From: an uncultured Clostridia bacterium
Lineage (GTDB): Bacteria > Bacillota > Clostridia > Oscillospirales > Acutalibacteraceae
Direction of reading: 5' to 3'
DNA: 57,935 nt
Assembly (NCBI GenBank): GCA_945912145.1
Contig: CAMEBF010000013.1
Span: forward strand, 1-57,935
Shown: positions 35,015 to 44,682 of the stretch, in pieces
Layout of the letters: every line of letters begins with the position of its first letter
Numbering within the stretch: the first letter of the stretch is position 1
The notes under the pieces: generated by a model
The model's database searches: none
What the model saw: only the letters and a program-made list of their open reading frames with translations
What the model was told of the DNA's origin: nothing
Program-made: the position numbers and the translations under genes

Positions 35015-36448
35015 TTACCGTCCGTTCTGCTCGAACGCCCAACCGGCGCGCAGCAGCGTTTTTTCCGAGAACACCTTGCCGATAAGCTGCAGACCGACAG
35101 GCATTCCGTCGCCGTCGAAGCCGCAGGGCATCGAGATCGCAGGCAGTCCGGCGATATTGACCGGCACGGTGTAAATATCGCCGAGATACATTTCAATCGG
35201 GTCGGCGGTCTTTTCGCCGATCTTGTACGCCGTGGTCGGCGCGACGGGAGAAATGATGAAATCGTGATTTTCAAAAATCTTGTTAAAATCGCGGATAATC
35301 AGCGTTCTGACCTGAAGCGCCTTTTTATAATAGGCGTCATAATAACCCGACGACAGCGCGAACGAGCCGAGCATAATGCGGCGTTTGACCTCTTTGCCGA
35401 AGCCCTCGCTGCGCGTATTTTTATACAGATCATCCATCTCCTCATAGGAATCCGCACGGTAGCCGTAGCGGACGCCGTCGAAGCGCGCTAAATTCGAGGA
35501 CGCCTCAGACGAAGAAATGACGTAATAAGCAGGCAGGGCGTATTCCATCGCGGGAATGGAGACCTCATCAATCGCGACGCCCATTTTTTGGAATTCTTCG
35601 GCGGCTTTCAGCACCGCCGCCTTGACATCCGGGTGAATGCCCTCGCCGAAATATTCTTTCGGCAGCGCGGCGCGCATTCCCTTGACGCCGTCTTTCAGTC
35701 CGACGGTAAAATCGTCATACGTTCTGTCAACGGAGGTCGAATCGAGCGGATCATGTCCCGCGATCGCATTCAGCACGACGGCGGCATCCTCCACCGTGCG
35801 GGTCAGAGGACCGATCTGGTCGAGCGACGACGCGAACGCGACAAGTCCGTTTCGCGAAACCGTGCCGTAGGTGGGCTTCAGACCGACAACACCGCAGAAC
35901 GCCGCAGGCTGACGGATCGATCCGCCGGTATCGGAACCGAGCGTGAACGCCGCTTCCTTGGCAGCGACAGCCGCCGCCGAGCCGCCGGAAGAGCCGCCGG
36001 GAACACGGTCGGTCCTGACGGGATTTTTCGTGACCTTGAACGCGGAGTTCTCCGTTGTGGAGCCCATCGCGAATTCATCCATATTCATTTTGCCGAGCAT
36101 GACGGCGTTTTCGCCGTTCATCTTTTTCGTGACGAACGCGTCATAGGGCGGATTGAAATTCTCGAGCATCTTCGACGCGCAGGACGTCACGCTGCCCTTG
36201 GTGCAGATGTTGTCCTTCATGCCGTAGGGAATGCCGGTCAGTGCGGTCGCCTTGCCCTCTGCGATGGCTTTGTCCGCCTGTTCGGCCTGTTTCAGCGCGA
36301 CGTCCTGCGTCAGCCGGACATATGCGCCGATCTCGCCGTCTGTTTTTTCTATTTTTTCAAAATAAGCCTTGGTCGCTTCCACGGAGGAAACTTCTTTTTT
36401 CTGCAGTTTTTCCGAAAGCTCTCTGACGGATAATTCGGTGATATTCAT
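35015..36448 (-). CDS. gatA: Asp/Glu-tRNA amidotransferase subunit A
   Basis: 477 residues from the ATG at 36448 (MNITELSV), which has GGGAGG 9 bases upstream; an earlier in-frame ATG overlaps that RBS. This is the amidase-signature glutaminase subunit. The Ser-cisSer-Lys triad is visible as the Lys in PYGMKDN and the Ser residues in [11 protein letters not shown] and [11 protein letters not shown]. It releases ammonia from glutamine and channels it to GatB. The stop of the aspS-gatC fusion lies 14 bases upstream, completing GatCAB in one operon. Confidence 0.97.
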   Translation of the reverse strand: MNITELSVRELSEKLQKKEVSSVEATKAYFEKIEKTDGEIGAYVRLTQDVALKQAEQADKAIAEGKATALTGIPYGMKDNICTKGSVTSCASKMLENFNPPYDAFVTKKMNGENAVMLGKMNMDEFAMGSTTENSAFKVTKNPVRTDRVPGGSSGGSAAAVAAKEAAFTLGSDTGGSIRQPAAFCGVVGLKPTYGTVSRNGLVAFASSLDQIGPLTRTVEDAAVVLNAIAGHDPLDSTSVDRTYDDFTVGLKDGVKGMRAALPKEYFGEGIHPDVKAAVLKAAEEFQKMGVAIDEVSIPAMEYALPAYYVISSSEASSNLARFDGVRYGYRADSYEEMDDLYKNTRSEGFGKEVKRRIMLGSFALSSGYYDAYYKKALQVRTLIIRDFNKIFENHDFIISPVAPTTAYKIGEKTADPIEMYLGDIYTVPVNIAGLPAISMPCGFDGDGMPVGLQLIGKVFSEKTLLRAGWAFEQNGR

Positions 36449-36462
36449 TTTCGTTTCCTCCC

Positions 36463-38547
36463 TCATTCAAATGTTTTCGGCACGGTCATATAGCCGTCCG
36501 CCTTTGTCGGCGCGTTGGCAAGCAGCTCGTCGCGGTTCGGCTGATTGGTGACTTCGTCCTCGCGGAAGACATTGTCGATCGGCACGATGTGCGCCGTGAC
36601 GGGAACGCCGTCCGTATTGATGCCCGCAAGCTTGTCGGCGAAACCGATGATCGCCGCGAGTTCGGATTTCATGGATTTTTTCTCTTCGGGAGAGAGCTTC
36701 AGCTTCGCGAGATTGGCGACGTTATCGACGTCGATATCCACCTTTTTCGCCTTTTTGCCGGCGGCAGAGCCACTCTCCTGTTCCTCGCCGAAAACGCCGA
36801 GCTTGAGCACCTCGAGCTGTTCCTTATCGACGAAGTCGGGCGCGCCGGTCATCGGGCAGGAGGCGTCCTTGATCTTCGGGAACGCGATTACGTCGCGCAG
36901 GGAATCCGCGCCGACAAGCAGCATGACCAGACGGTCAAGACCGAACGCAAAACCGGCGTGCGGCGGTGTGCCGTATTTGAACGCGTTGACCATAAAGCCG
37001 AAACGGCTCTCGATCTGTTCATCGTCAAAGCCCAACGCCTCGAACATCTTTGTCTGCACGTCGGGTCTGTGGATTCGGACGGAGCCCGAACCGAGCTCAA
37101 TCCCGTTGAGCACCACATCATACGCCTGTGCGCGGACGCGGCCGGGATCGCTCAGCAGATACTGGACGTCCTCTTCATACGGCATCGTGAACGGGTGATG
37201 GGTCGCCATAAAGCGTCCCTCTTCGTCGCTCCACTCGAACTGCGGGAAATCCGTCACGATCAGGAACTGATAGTCGTCCTCTTTGCGAAGCCCCTGAATA
37301 TCGGCGACGTCAAGACGCAGAGAGCCGAGCACGCGGCGCACCGTTTTGAGCTTATCCGCACAGAAGAGAATGAAGTCGCCGGGTTCGGCCTTGACGGCTT
37401 TGATGATCGCGTCAATATCCTCTTTGGAGAAGAATTTATTCAGCAGGGAGTAGACCTCGCCGTCGGGACGGAGCATGATCCACGCCATGCCCTTTGCGCC
37501 GTAGGACAGCGCTTTTTCGGTCAGATTTTCGATGACGGTTCTCGTAAACTCCGCGCCGCCTTTGACGTTGATGGCGCGCACGACGCCGCCGTCGTCCACC
37601 GCCTTGCGGAAAACAGAGAAGCTGCACACCTTCGCGATGTCGCTGATGTCGACGATCGGCAGGTCAAAACGGAGATCGGGCTTGTCGCTGCCGTAGACGT
37701 CCATGCAATACGTCCAGGTCAGACGCGGGAACACATAGTCGATCTCCCGACCCATCGTCTCTTTGAAGATATATTTGAAAAGCTTTTCAAGGTGAACGAG
37801 CACGTCCTCCTGATCGACGAAGGACATCTCCATATCCACCTGCGTAAATTCGGGCTGACGGTCGGCGCGCAGATCCTCGTCACGGAAGCAGCGCGCCACC
37901 TGATAATATTTGTCGATGCCGCCGACCATGAGCATCTGCTTAAAGATCTGCGGCGACTGCGGCAGCGCGTAGAATGTGCCGGGGTGAACACGGGACGGCA
38001 CGAGATAATCACGCGCGCCCTCCGGCGTGGATTTCATGAGCATCGGCGTTTCGACCGAGATGAAGCCGTCGCTATCGAGATAGTCCTGCGTGACTTTCTG
38101 CACTTTATGACGGAACCGAAGATTCTGTATCATCGGCTGACGGCGCAGATCGAGATACCGGTATTTCAGACGCAGGTCTTCACGGACGACCTCGTCATCA
38201 TCAAGCGAAAACGGCAGCGTCGCCGATGTGGAAATCAGTTCGATATGATCCGCCATCAGCTCGACCGTGCCGGTCGCGATCTTGGGGTTGACGGTTTCCT
38301 CGTCGCGAAGACGGATCAGTCCCTCAACCAGAATGACGGACTGATTGCGCAGTCCCTCCGCAATGGCAAATTCCTCTTCTTTCAGATTCTGCGCGTTGAA
38401 AACGACCTGAAGCACGCCCTCACGGTCGCGCAAATCCACAAAGATTACGCCGCCCATATCGCGCTTTGTCAGCATCCAGCCGCAGCAGGTCGCCCTCTGG
38501 CCGATGTTTGCTTCGCGGACTTCTCCGCAGTAAATTGTTCTACGCAA
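36463..38547 (-). CDS. aspS-gatC: Aspartyl-tRNA synthetase fused to GatC
   Basis: 694 residues from TTG at 38547. AAGGAG sits 9 bases upstream of it, and the next residues (RRTIYCGEV) match the AspRS N-terminus. Residues 1-590 are a bacterial AspRS: OB-fold anticodon domain ([15 protein letters not shown]), class II motif 2 ([16 protein letters not shown]), GAD insertion domain and motif 3 ([12 protein letters not shown]). A short linker ([12 protein letters not shown]) leads to GatC at 603-694 ([16 protein letters not shown]...[17 protein letters not shown]). No separate gatC precedes gatA. The fusion physically links tRNA aspartylation to the amidotransferase. Whether it charges tRNA-Asn (non-discriminating) cannot be told by eye. 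Expression is under the T-box at 38588. Confidence 0.93.
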   Translation of the reverse strand: MRRTIYCGEVREANIGQRATCCGWMLTKRDMGGVIFVDLRDREGVLQVVFNAQNLKEEEFAIAEGLRNQSVILVEGLIRLRDEETVNPKIATGTVELMADHIELISTSATLPFSLDDDEVVREDLRLKYRYLDLRRQPMIQNLRFRHKVQKVTQDYLDSDGFISVETPMLMKSTPEGARDYLVPSRVHPGTFYALPQSPQIFKQMLMVGGIDKYYQVARCFRDEDLRADRQPEFTQVDMEMSFVDQEDVLVHLEKLFKYIFKETMGREIDYVFPRLTWTYCMDVYGSDKPDLRFDLPIVDISDIAKVCSFSVFRKAVDDGGVVRAINVKGGAEFTRTVIENLTEKALSYGAKGMAWIMLRPDGEVYSLLNKFFSKEDIDAIIKAVKAEPGDFILFCADKLKTVRRVLGSLRLDVADIQGLRKEDDYQFLIVTDFPQFEWSDEEGRFMATHHPFTMPYEEDVQYLLSDPGRVRAQAYDVVLNGIELGSGSVRIHRPDVQTKMFEALGFDDEQIESRFGFMVNAFKYGTPPHAGFAFGLDRLVMLLVGADSLRDVIAFPKIKDASCPMTGAPDFVDKEQLEVLKLGVFGEEQESGSAAGKKAKKVDIDVDNVANLAKLKLSPEEKKSMKSELAAIIGFADKLAGINTDGVPVTAHIVPIDNVFREDEVTNQPNRDELLANAPTKADGYMTVPKTFE

Positions 38548-38587
38548 CTCATCAATCTCCTTTATAGTCAAATCGGATTATATAAAG

Positions 38588-38866
38588 TAAAAAAAACGCT
38601 CCCGTCCCGCTATGGGACGAAAGCGATGCTTCCGTGGTACCACCCAAATCGAGCCTTGCGGCTCACTCATCGGCACTGTTATCCAATACCGCACGGCTGT
38701 AACGCGCCGACGCGTCTGCATCTACTCACGGCAAACCGCTTTCGGACAGCAACTCGGGGAAGTTTTTCACAAGAGCTTTTGTACCGCGCTCTCACCTGCC
38801 GCGGCTCTCTTTGCCATACGGCTCCTGCTACTCGTCCCGTCATCGTCTTTTGGGATTTACTTGAAC
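38588..38866 (-). ncRNA. T-box leader upstream of aspS-gatC/gatAB
   Basis: On the minus strand the leader contains the Stem I elements AGAGAG and a GGTGAGAG apical region. It then has the T-box core GGGTGGTACCACGG (38645-38632) and a strong terminator (GCTTTCGTCCC ... GGGACGGGAGC, then TTTTTTTT at 38595-38588). Uncharged tRNA would stabilise the antiterminator. The candidate specifier is AAC (Asn), within GTGAAAAACTTCC on the 3' side of Stem I. GAA (Glu) occurs in the same stretch. The assignment needs folding. It controls the transamidation operon, consistent with known T-boxes of this pathway in Clostridia. Confidence 0.9.
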
Positions 38867-38872
38867 TATTGT

Positions 38873-38901
38873 ATTATATACGATTGTGCGCGTTTTGTCA
38901 A
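38873..38901 (-). promoter_or_regulatory. Promoter of the T-box operon
   Basis: TTGACA (38901-38896), 17 bases, TATAAT (38878-38873). Perfect consensus, with the transcript starting at the 5' end of the T-box leader. Confidence 0.92.
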
Positions 38902-39026
38902 GAAAAATTCACAAATCGGCAAAATCGACTGAATGCACCGTCCTATAATTATAATTGTATAAAAGAATCAAGTCAAAAGCTCCCGTCAATATTTCTTCAA
39001 AAGAGCAACATCAACGCCGACCGGAA

Positions 39027-39056
39027 ACATAATTGCCGCTCCAAACGGAACGGCAA
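39027..39056 (-). terminator. Terminator after the UPF0210 gene
   Basis: Stem TTGCCGTTCC / GGAGCGGCAA (39056-39047, 39042-39033; one mismatch) with GTTT loop, then TTATGTTT on the minus strand. Confidence 0.65.
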
Positions 39057-39065
39057 ACAGTAATT

Positions 39066-40424
39066 TTAGTTTTTCAGGCTCTGCATCGGTGCGGGAATGC
39101 GTCCGCCGCGGTCTATGAATTTCGCCGGGGATACGGGGTTGACCTCCATGACGGGGCCGCTGCCGAGCAGTCCGCCGAACGACAGCTCGTCGCCGACTTT
39201 TTTGCCGATGGCGGGAATCACGCGCACCGCCGTCGTTTTGGAATTGACCATGCCGATGGCCGCTTCGTCCGCTATAATTGCGGAGATTGTCGCGGCGGTG
39301 GTATCGCCGGGGATCACGATCATATCGAGTCCCACCGAGCAGACCGCCGTCATGGCTTCTAATTTTTCGATTTTCAGGCAGCCGTTTCTTGCCGCGTCGA
39401 TCATACCGGCGTCTTCGGAAACGGGAATGAACGCGCCGGACAGTCCGCCGACATGGGAGGACGCCATCACGCCGCCCTTTTTCACCGCATCGTTGAGCAT
39501 GGCGAGAGCCGCCGTCGTGCCGGGCGCACCGCAGCAGTCCAGACCGATTTCTTCGAGGATATGCGCGACGGAATCGCCGACCGCAGGCGTGGGAGCCAGC
39601 GACAGATCGACAATGCCGAACGGCACGCCGAGCCGTTTAGAGGCCTCGGTGCCGACGAGCTGACCCATTCTGGTGATCTTAAACGCCGTCCGTTTAATCA
39701 GATCGGCAACGCCGGTCAGATCAAGATCTTTTGATTTCGCAAGCGCAGCGCGAACGACACCGGGACCGGAAACGCCGACATTGATAACACAGTCGGGCTC
39801 ACCTGCTCCGTGGAATGCGCCGGCCATAAAGGGGTTGTCTTCGGGCGCGTTACAGAAAACGACGAGCTTCGCGGGACCGATACAGTTCTGATCTTTCGTC
39901 CGTTCGGCGGCTCTGACAACTGTCTCGCCCATGAGCTTGACGGCGTCCATATTGATGCCGGTCTTTGTCGAACCGACATTGACGCTCGAGCAGACGTGCT
40001 CCGTGACCGCCAACGCTTCGGGGATCGCCTCGATCAGTTCACGGTCGCCGTGCGCAAAGCCCTTCTGCACCAATGCGGAAAAACCGCCAATGAAGTTCAC
40101 GCCGCAGGTCTGCGCCGCCTTTTCAAGCGTCAGCGCGATCTTCACGGCGTCCTTATCCTCACACGCCGCCAGAATCATGGCGATAGGCGTTACGGAAATT
40201 CTTTTATTGATGATAGGAATGCCGAATTCCTTTTCGATCTGTTCGCCTGTTCTGACAAGGTCTTTCGCATAGGTCGTAATTTTGTTGTAAATTTTATCGC
40301 AGACGATATTGATATCGCTGTGACAGCAGTCTAAAAGTGAAATACCCATCGTGATCGTACGGATATCGAGGTTTTCGTCCTGGATCATGGTGATGGTTTC
40401 GAGAATATCCTTTTGATTGATCAA
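39066..40424 (-). CDS. UPF0210/PFL family protein (DUF711)
   Basis: 452 residues from TTG at 40424 ([10 protein letters not shown]), preceded by GAGGTG 8 bases upstream; the longer frame to 40469 lies inside the upstream gene. The family signature [21 protein letters not shown] begins near residue 12. It is a large, cytosolic, glycyl-radical-like-fold protein of unknown function. Across Firmicutes and archaea it is found next to the small ACT-domain UPF0237 gene, exactly as here (10-base gap). A shared regulatory or metabolic role is likely but not established. Confidence 0.92.
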   Translation of the reverse strand: MINQKDILETITMIQDENLDIRTITMGISLLDCCHSDINIVCDKIYNKITTYAKDLVRTGEQIEKEFGIPIINKRISVTPIAMILAACEDKDAVKIALTLEKAAQTCGVNFIGGFSALVQKGFAHGDRELIEAIPEALAVTEHVCSSVNVGSTKTGINMDAVKLMGETVVRAAERTKDQNCIGPAKLVVFCNAPEDNPFMAGAFHGAGEPDCVINVGVSGPGVVRAALAKSKDLDLTGVADLIKRTAFKITRMGQLVGTEASKRLGVPFGIVDLSLAPTPAVGDSVAHILEEIGLDCCGAPGTTAALAMLNDAVKKGGVMASSHVGGLSGAFIPVSEDAGMIDAARNGCLKIEKLEAMTAVCSVGLDMIVIPGDTTAATISAIIADEAAIGMVNSKTTAVRVIPAIGKKVGDELSFGGLLGSGPVMEVNPVSPAKFIDRGGRIPAPMQSLKN

Positions 40425-40434
40425 GCGTGTCACC

Positions 40435-40704
40435 TCATATCGTGTGCATGGCGTTGAAGATGTCTTCATGCATGGCGCGGATCGAAAGATTTTTCTCCTT
40501 GCCGAGTGCGGACAGCTCGTCTACAAAGCGGGCAAAGTCGATGTTCATTTTGGAGATGTCCGTCATCATGACCATCACGAACATATCCTGCAGAACGGAC
40601 TGCGTCACGTCCATTACATTGATATTATACTCGGCGCATTTCGCCGAAACCGCGGCTAAAATGCCGACCGTGTCCTTTCCGATTACGGAAATAACAGCTC
40701 TCAT
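40435..40704 (-). CDS. ACT-domain protein UPF0237
   Basis: 89 residues forming one ACT domain ([20 protein letters not shown]...[17 protein letters not shown]). Such domains bind amino acids as regulatory ligands. The ATG at 40704 has GGAGGG about 6 bases upstream. It is followed by its usual partner, UPF0210. An open frame extends upstream without a start signal and is not part of the gene. Confidence 0.92.
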   Translation of the reverse strand: MRAVISVIGKDTVGILAAVSAKCAEYNINVMDVTQSVLQDMFVMVMMTDISKMNIDFARFVDELSALGKEKNLSIRAMHEDIFNAMHTI

Positions 40705-40784
40705 AGGAATCCCTCCGTACCGGCGATTCGCCGGCAAAATGTTTTTATGAGTATGATAATACGCCGTCGGGCGTTTGTCAAGCG

Positions 40785-41531
40785 TTATACGCCGATAAAG
40801 TGAATCGTCAGCGCCAGAAGCGTCTGCGCGGCGAAATAGGTAGCGATGTTGTGATTTTTGAGTTTTATATTTTTTCTGTCCGGAGGATTGAACATGGTCA
40901 GCAGCAGCGACGTATCGGACAGCACAAAGCAGAATGCACCGAAGGTCAGCAGGAAACCGGCAAGAAATGCGTTCGGTGCGCCGCTTCGGATGAAGTCCAG
41001 CGAAAACGCTGCCGCCTTGATCATCATCGGCAGAAGAACGAATCCGTAGACAATCCCCAGCTTGATGCCAACGCTCCTGATGCTCATCTTCTTGACTTTT
41101 GTATAGAACAGCAGCAGGGAAACCTCGAGCACAACAAAAATCAGGACTTCGCCCCATGTGATGAATCGCCGTTCGGGGAAATACTGCTTTGTCGCGTGAG
41201 CATACGCGATCAGGTAAAAGACGTGCGCCGTTGTGAAGCAGATGAACCCTACAATAAAGGGCTTTTTTCCTTTGATATGTAAAAACAAATCGCCGAACCA
41301 CGAGAAGACAAGACCGATCATCATGAATTGCGCGAAGTCGGAACGGTTGCCCGAATACAGGATCGCCAACACGCCGACGCAGACGAACATCGTCGCGCAG
41401 ATCATTTTATAAAACCGTGATTTTGTGCTGATGCCGGGTCGCTGCGCTTTGAGAAACAGCGGCGTAAAGATGATCTCGACCACGATTGCGACCGCTGTCA
41501 GGACGATCAAAAGAATCTGTTGCGGGCTCAT
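40785..41531 (-). CDS. YhhN family membrane protein (lysoplasmalogenase-like)
   Basis: 248 residues with about eight TM helices. The YhhN/TMEM86 signature is seen in GLVFSWFGDLFLHI and GAFCFVLSDTSLLL, where the conserved Asp residues form the presumed active site. TMEM86B is a lysoplasmalogenase, and many anaerobic Clostridia make plasmalogens, so a lipid-turnover role is plausible. Bacterial members are mostly uncharacterised. It is a single gene between the UPF0237 pair and a repeat element. Confidence 0.85.
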   Translation of the reverse strand: MSPQQILLIVLTAVAIVVEIIFTPLFLKAQRPGISTKSRFYKMICATMFVCVGVLAILYSGNRSDFAQFMMIGLVFSWFGDLFLHIKGKKPFIVGFICFTTAHVFYLIAYAHATKQYFPERRFITWGEVLIFVVLEVSLLLFYTKVKKMSIRSVGIKLGIVYGFVLLPMMIKAAAFSLDFIRSGAPNAFLAGFLLTFGAFCFVLSDTSLLLTMFNPPDRKNIKLKNHNIATYFAAQTLLALTIHFIGV

Positions 41532-41573
41532 GAAAACACCTCATCTTATAAAAAGCACCGATTTTCTCAATTT

Positions 41574-41712
41574 GAAAGTTCAAAGTGCAATGTTCAAAGT
41601 GCAATGTCGGAAAAGGCTTCGTCTTTTGATTCATTTTATGAAAGCGCGCCGCAGGCGTATCATTCAAGCCCGCAGGGCTTCCGAATCTGAACTTTGCACT
41701 TTGCACTTTGCT
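41574..41712. repeat. Intergenic palindromic repeat element with inverted short-repeat flanks
   Basis: The left flank repeats GTTCAAAGTGCAATG; the right flank is the inverse (GAACTTTGCACTTTGCACTTTG). The core starts TGTCGGAAAAGGCTTCG and holds three small hairpins, the last being the TCAAGCCCGCAGGGCTTCCG unit shared exactly with 16106-16129. The stretch 41600-41635 matches the reverse complement of 51812-51847 with one difference in 36. Non-coding. Confidence 0.8.
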
Positions 41713-41754
41713 CATTTTTTTTATAGATAACTTTCTGTCATCAGCCTAAGCTGA

Positions 41755-43011
41755 TCAGACTTTTTTCTTTCTCTTATAAAAGAAGATTTCCACCGCGACA
41801 ACGGCGGCAACGGCGGCAATGCAAAGCGCGACGCGCACCGGTGTGACCGTCATACCGGCCGTGCCTTTTTCCAGCTCGGCGTAATTGTTCTGAATATCGT
41901 CATAGGCCTTCTGCAGCTCGTACGTCGCCGTAACAATATCGCTTCTCGCGCTGCTGCCGTCACGCAGAAGCTTTTCGGCACTCGAAACGGCGTTGTTGTA
42001 CGCCAGTTTATAATCCAGGTATTTATCCGATTTCAGATCCGGCAGGCTCCAGTTTTCCACCAGTTCGCCGTATTTTTCACGAAGAGCCTCTTTCTTCACT
42101 TCGCAGTCGCGGATATAGTCCGTAAGCTCCGGCACGGAATCCGTCAGAATGATGCTGCAACCGCAGGCAATCAGCTCATCCCACCAGACCTCGGTATCCT
42201 CACGGATCGTACCGCACAGCTCCGGCTGCGCCGTATTCGCCATCGTCCGGATCCGGCCGTCGGCCTTGCCCATCACTTTGCTGCCGAAAACAACACCCGA
42301 CGGGACTTTTGTCGCGAGAGTAATCCCCTGTGCGCCGGCCTCAACAGAATCGTTCACATATGAAATCGCACTGAAAATAACATTTCCCTTAAAATAGGTC
42401 ATCGTCATCGGCTTCACGCCGCAGGAATCGATCCACTCGGTCAGCGTGCTCTTTTTTACATTGCCAACCGCAAAAATCACGGAATCGAGCATATCGTACT
42501 GTTCCGCAAGACTGTAAATTTCCTCACACAGCGACCAGTCGGCGTCAAGCAGATACAGGCAGTCCTGCTTCTCCCGAAAAACGCTTTCCAGAGACGGAAC
42601 ATGATACGTCGTTTCCGCCGCTTTGACACCGCCTTCTCCGCTTCTCAGACGGAACTGCGCAATTTCGTCATAGGTCAGCTCCGAAACGGCCGTCGTATCC
42701 CCATAGCCGACGCAGGTACGCGTCACCGTGTCGTCCGCCATCAGAACCAGCACGCCATCCTTTGTTTTTTTGACGTCCAGCTCTACGATATCCGCGCCGG
42801 CATCCACCGCAGCGCGAACCGCTTCCAGAGAATTCTCCGCTGTACCCCGCCAATAGCCTTTCCGCGCAGCGCACAGCGTCCGCCCATATGGATCTTCATA
42901 TACCTCGCGAAGCGTCGGCTCATTCTCCGCACCGAAAACGGTTACGGCGAAACAGCCGCAAAGGAAAAGCACCGCCAAAAACGCCGCTGTCATTTTTTTT
43001 AATCTGAACAT
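41755..43011 (-). CDS. Membrane-anchored GDPD-fold protein with missing catalytic histidines
   Basis: 418 residues. Signal peptide about 1-27. Glycerophosphodiester phosphodiesterase fold about 45-290. A helical region follows, then a C-terminal TM helix with KRKKKV. The metal-binding Glu59 (TAENS) and Glu77/Asp79 (VELDV) remain. The catalytic His of AHRG is Arg50 (AARKG), and the His of HDDT is Ala92 (MADDT). Active GDPDs need both, so this is probably a pseudoenzyme or an altered activity, perhaps a sensor or binding protein for glycerophosphodiesters. It is transcribed alone, away from the GH27 gene. Confidence 0.8.
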   Translation of the reverse strand: MFRLKKMTAAFLAVLFLCGCFAVTVFGAENEPTLREVYEDPYGRTLCAARKGYWRGTAENSLEAVRAAVDAGADIVELDVKKTKDGVLVLMADDTVTRTCVGYGDTTAVSELTYDEIAQFRLRSGEGGVKAAETTYHVPSLESVFREKQDCLYLLDADWSLCEEIYSLAEQYDMLDSVIFAVGNVKKSTLTEWIDSCGVKPMTMTYFKGNVIFSAISYVNDSVEAGAQGITLATKVPSGVVFGSKVMGKADGRIRTMANTAQPELCGTIREDTEVWWDELIACGCSIILTDSVPELTDYIRDCEVKKEALREKYGELVENWSLPDLKSDKYLDYKLAYNNAVSSAEKLLRDGSSARSDIVTATYELQKAYDDIQNNYAELEKGTAGMTVTPVRVALCIAAVAAVVAVEIFFYKRKKKV

Positions 43012-43110
43012 TCTTTTCCCCCTGAGATGGATTTTTCATTATAATATCATATTTCTGCCGGATTCACAAGGGCAAAAGATAAAATAAATGCCAACCAAGG
43101 AAAAAAATGT

Positions 43111-43140
43111 AGACATTCCGATGAAAACTGTACTATAATG
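43111..43140 (+). promoter_or_regulatory. Promoter of the GH27 gene
   Basis: TAGACA (43111-43116), 18 bases, TATAAT (43135-43140). A repeat element lies between it and the ATG at 43259. Confidence 0.65.
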
Positions 43141-43168
43141 GAATAGCAGAAGCAAAAAGCGAAACAGA

Positions 43169-43241
43169 AGCGCGCCCCAGGCATAAAATCCAAGCGCAAA
43201 GCGCTTCCGACATTGTACATAATACATTGTACATTATGATG
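43169..43241. repeat. Intergenic repeat element in the GH27 leader
   Basis: It has the same layout as the element at 41574: AAGCGCGCCCCAGGCATAAA, then the hairpin AAGCGCAAAGCGCTT with CCGACATT, then tandem ACATTGTACATAAT / ACATTGTACATTAT. It lies in the 5' untranslated region of the alpha-galactosidase gene, so it could affect the transcript. Confidence 0.65.
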
Positions 43242-43258
43242 TAAGGAGAAAAAAGAAA

Positions 43259-44539
43259 ATGGAACATAAAAATCATGCCGCTCTGACGCCGCCGATGGGC
43301 TGGAACAGCTGGGACTGCTACGGCGCAGGCGTAACGGAAGAGGACTTGCTCACAAACGCTTCCTATATGCGCGATCATCTGAAAGACTACGGCTGGAAAT
43401 ATGTTGTCTGTGACATTCAATGGTACGAGCCGACGGCGCATACAACGCAGTATCACAAATTCGCCGACCTGTGCATGGACGAATATTCCCGACTACTTCC
43501 CGCCGAAAACCGTTTTCCGTCGGCAAAGGGAGGCAAAGGATTTTCCGTCATCGCGCAGCAGATTCACGGCATGGGACTGAAATTCGGCATTCACATCATG
43601 CGCGGCATTCCGCGTCAGGCGGTTCACCGGAATACAAAAATCCTGTGCGACGGCGTCACAGCTCGCGACATCGCGGCGCCCTATTCGATCTGCTCCTGGA
43701 ACACCGATATGTACGGCGTCGATCCAAACGCAAAGGGCGCGCAGGAATACTACGACTCCCTTTTTCAATTATATGCATCGTGGGGAGTGGATTTTGTCAA
43801 GGTGGACGACATCTGCAACACGGAATTTCGTCCGAACGCGCCGTATTCGGCAAAACGCGAGATCGAGATGATCCGGAAGGCGATTGACCGCTGCGGACGC
43901 GAAATGGTGCTGAGCCTTTCTCCCGGTCCGGCGACCATCGAGAACGCGCATCACTTATCACAGAACGCGAATATGTGGCGGCTGACCGGCGATTTCTGGG
44001 ACGATCGGAACGCGCTGCGCCGTATGTTCCGCCGCTGTGAAATGTGGTACCGATTCGTCGGCGAAGGCTGCTGGCCGGACTGCGATATGCTGCCGTTCGG
44101 CCGTCTGAACGTCGGCGCGCCCGATGAACGTCTCACAAGGTTCACAAAAGAGGATATGATCACCGTCATGTCGCTGTGGTCGCTCTTCCGTTCGCCGCTG
44201 ATGATCGGCGCGAATCTGCCCGATCTCGATGATTTCACGCTGTCCCTGCTGACAAACCGCGATATTCTCGCGCTGAATCAGCATTCGACCGACAATCGTC
44301 CGGTCCTGTGCGAAGACGACACCGTCATCTGGACGTGTCTCGACGGACACAGACGCCGTGTTTTCGCCTTTTTCAATCTGAAGGACAGCGACAGAATGAT
44401 TCCCCTGCCTTCGGGTTTGTTCGACGCAAACGGAAAAACAATCACGGATTTATGGACGGGAAAAATCGAAAATTCGTCAAATGTCGATTATGCTGCGGTT
44501 GTGGCGAAAAACTCGGCGACAGTTGTCCGTTTTGAGTAA
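43259..44539 (+). CDS. GH27 alpha-galactosidase-like glycoside hydrolase
   Basis: 426 residues. A (beta/alpha)8 domain covers 1-320 and a C-terminal beta domain the rest. Hallmarks are TPPMGWNSWDCYG at the N-terminus, the nucleophile Asp in DFVKVDDIC and the acid/base Asp in RLTGDFWDD. Further family motifs are FGIHIMRGIPR and SLFRSPLMIGANL. There is no signal peptide, so it acts on imported alpha-galactosides or related sugars. The RBS AAGGAG is 11 bases upstream. No transporter neighbours it. Alpha-N-acetylgalactosaminidase or another GH27 activity is possible. Confidence 0.92.
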   Translation: MEHKNHAALTPPMGWNSWDCYGAGVTEEDLLTNASYMRDHLKDYGWKYVVCDIQWYEPTAHTTQYHKFADLCMDEYSRLLPAENRFPSAKGGKGFSVIAQQIHGMGLKFGIHIMRGIPRQAVHRNTKILCDGVTARDIAAPYSICSWNTDMYGVDPNAKGAQEYYDSLFQLYASWGVDFVKVDDICNTEFRPNAPYSAKREIEMIRKAIDRCGREMVLSLSPGPATIENAHHLSQNANMWRLTGDFWDDRNALRRMFRRCEMWYRFVGEGCWPDCDMLPFGRLNVGAPDERLTRFTKEDMITVMSLWSLFRSPLMIGANLPDLDDFTLSLLTNRDILALNQHSTDNRPVLCEDDTVIWTCLDGHRRRVFAFFNLKDSDRMIPLPSGLFDANGKTITDLWTGKIENSSNVDYAAVVAKNSATVVRFE

Positions 44540-44601
44540 AATAAGTTTCCTTTTCGTCATTCTGCATTAAGAATTTGTTCAAAGTTTGGTCATTTTTTCA
44601 A

Positions 44602-44630
44602 TTGACATTTTGCGGTAAAATTTGTAAAAT
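44602..44630 (+). promoter_or_regulatory. Promoter of the secreted tail protein gene
   Basis: TTGACA (44602-44607), 17 bases, TAAAAT (44625-44630). Confidence 0.8.
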
Positions 44631-44682
44631 TAAAATTACCCAATAGAGTTTTGACCAAAATTTATGAAAGGGGCACTCTATC

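Noticed and set aside
38612-38932. Small plus-strand frame over the T-box leader
   Set aside because: Opposite strand of a structured RNA; no RBS.
36589-39063. 824-codon plus-strand frame opposite aspS-gatC and the T-box
   Set aside because: It runs through the T-box and promoter of the real operon; a shadow frame.
41737-41757. Hairpin at the end of the GDPD-like gene as a terminator
   Set aside because: The stem is present, but no T-run follows in the gene's direction.
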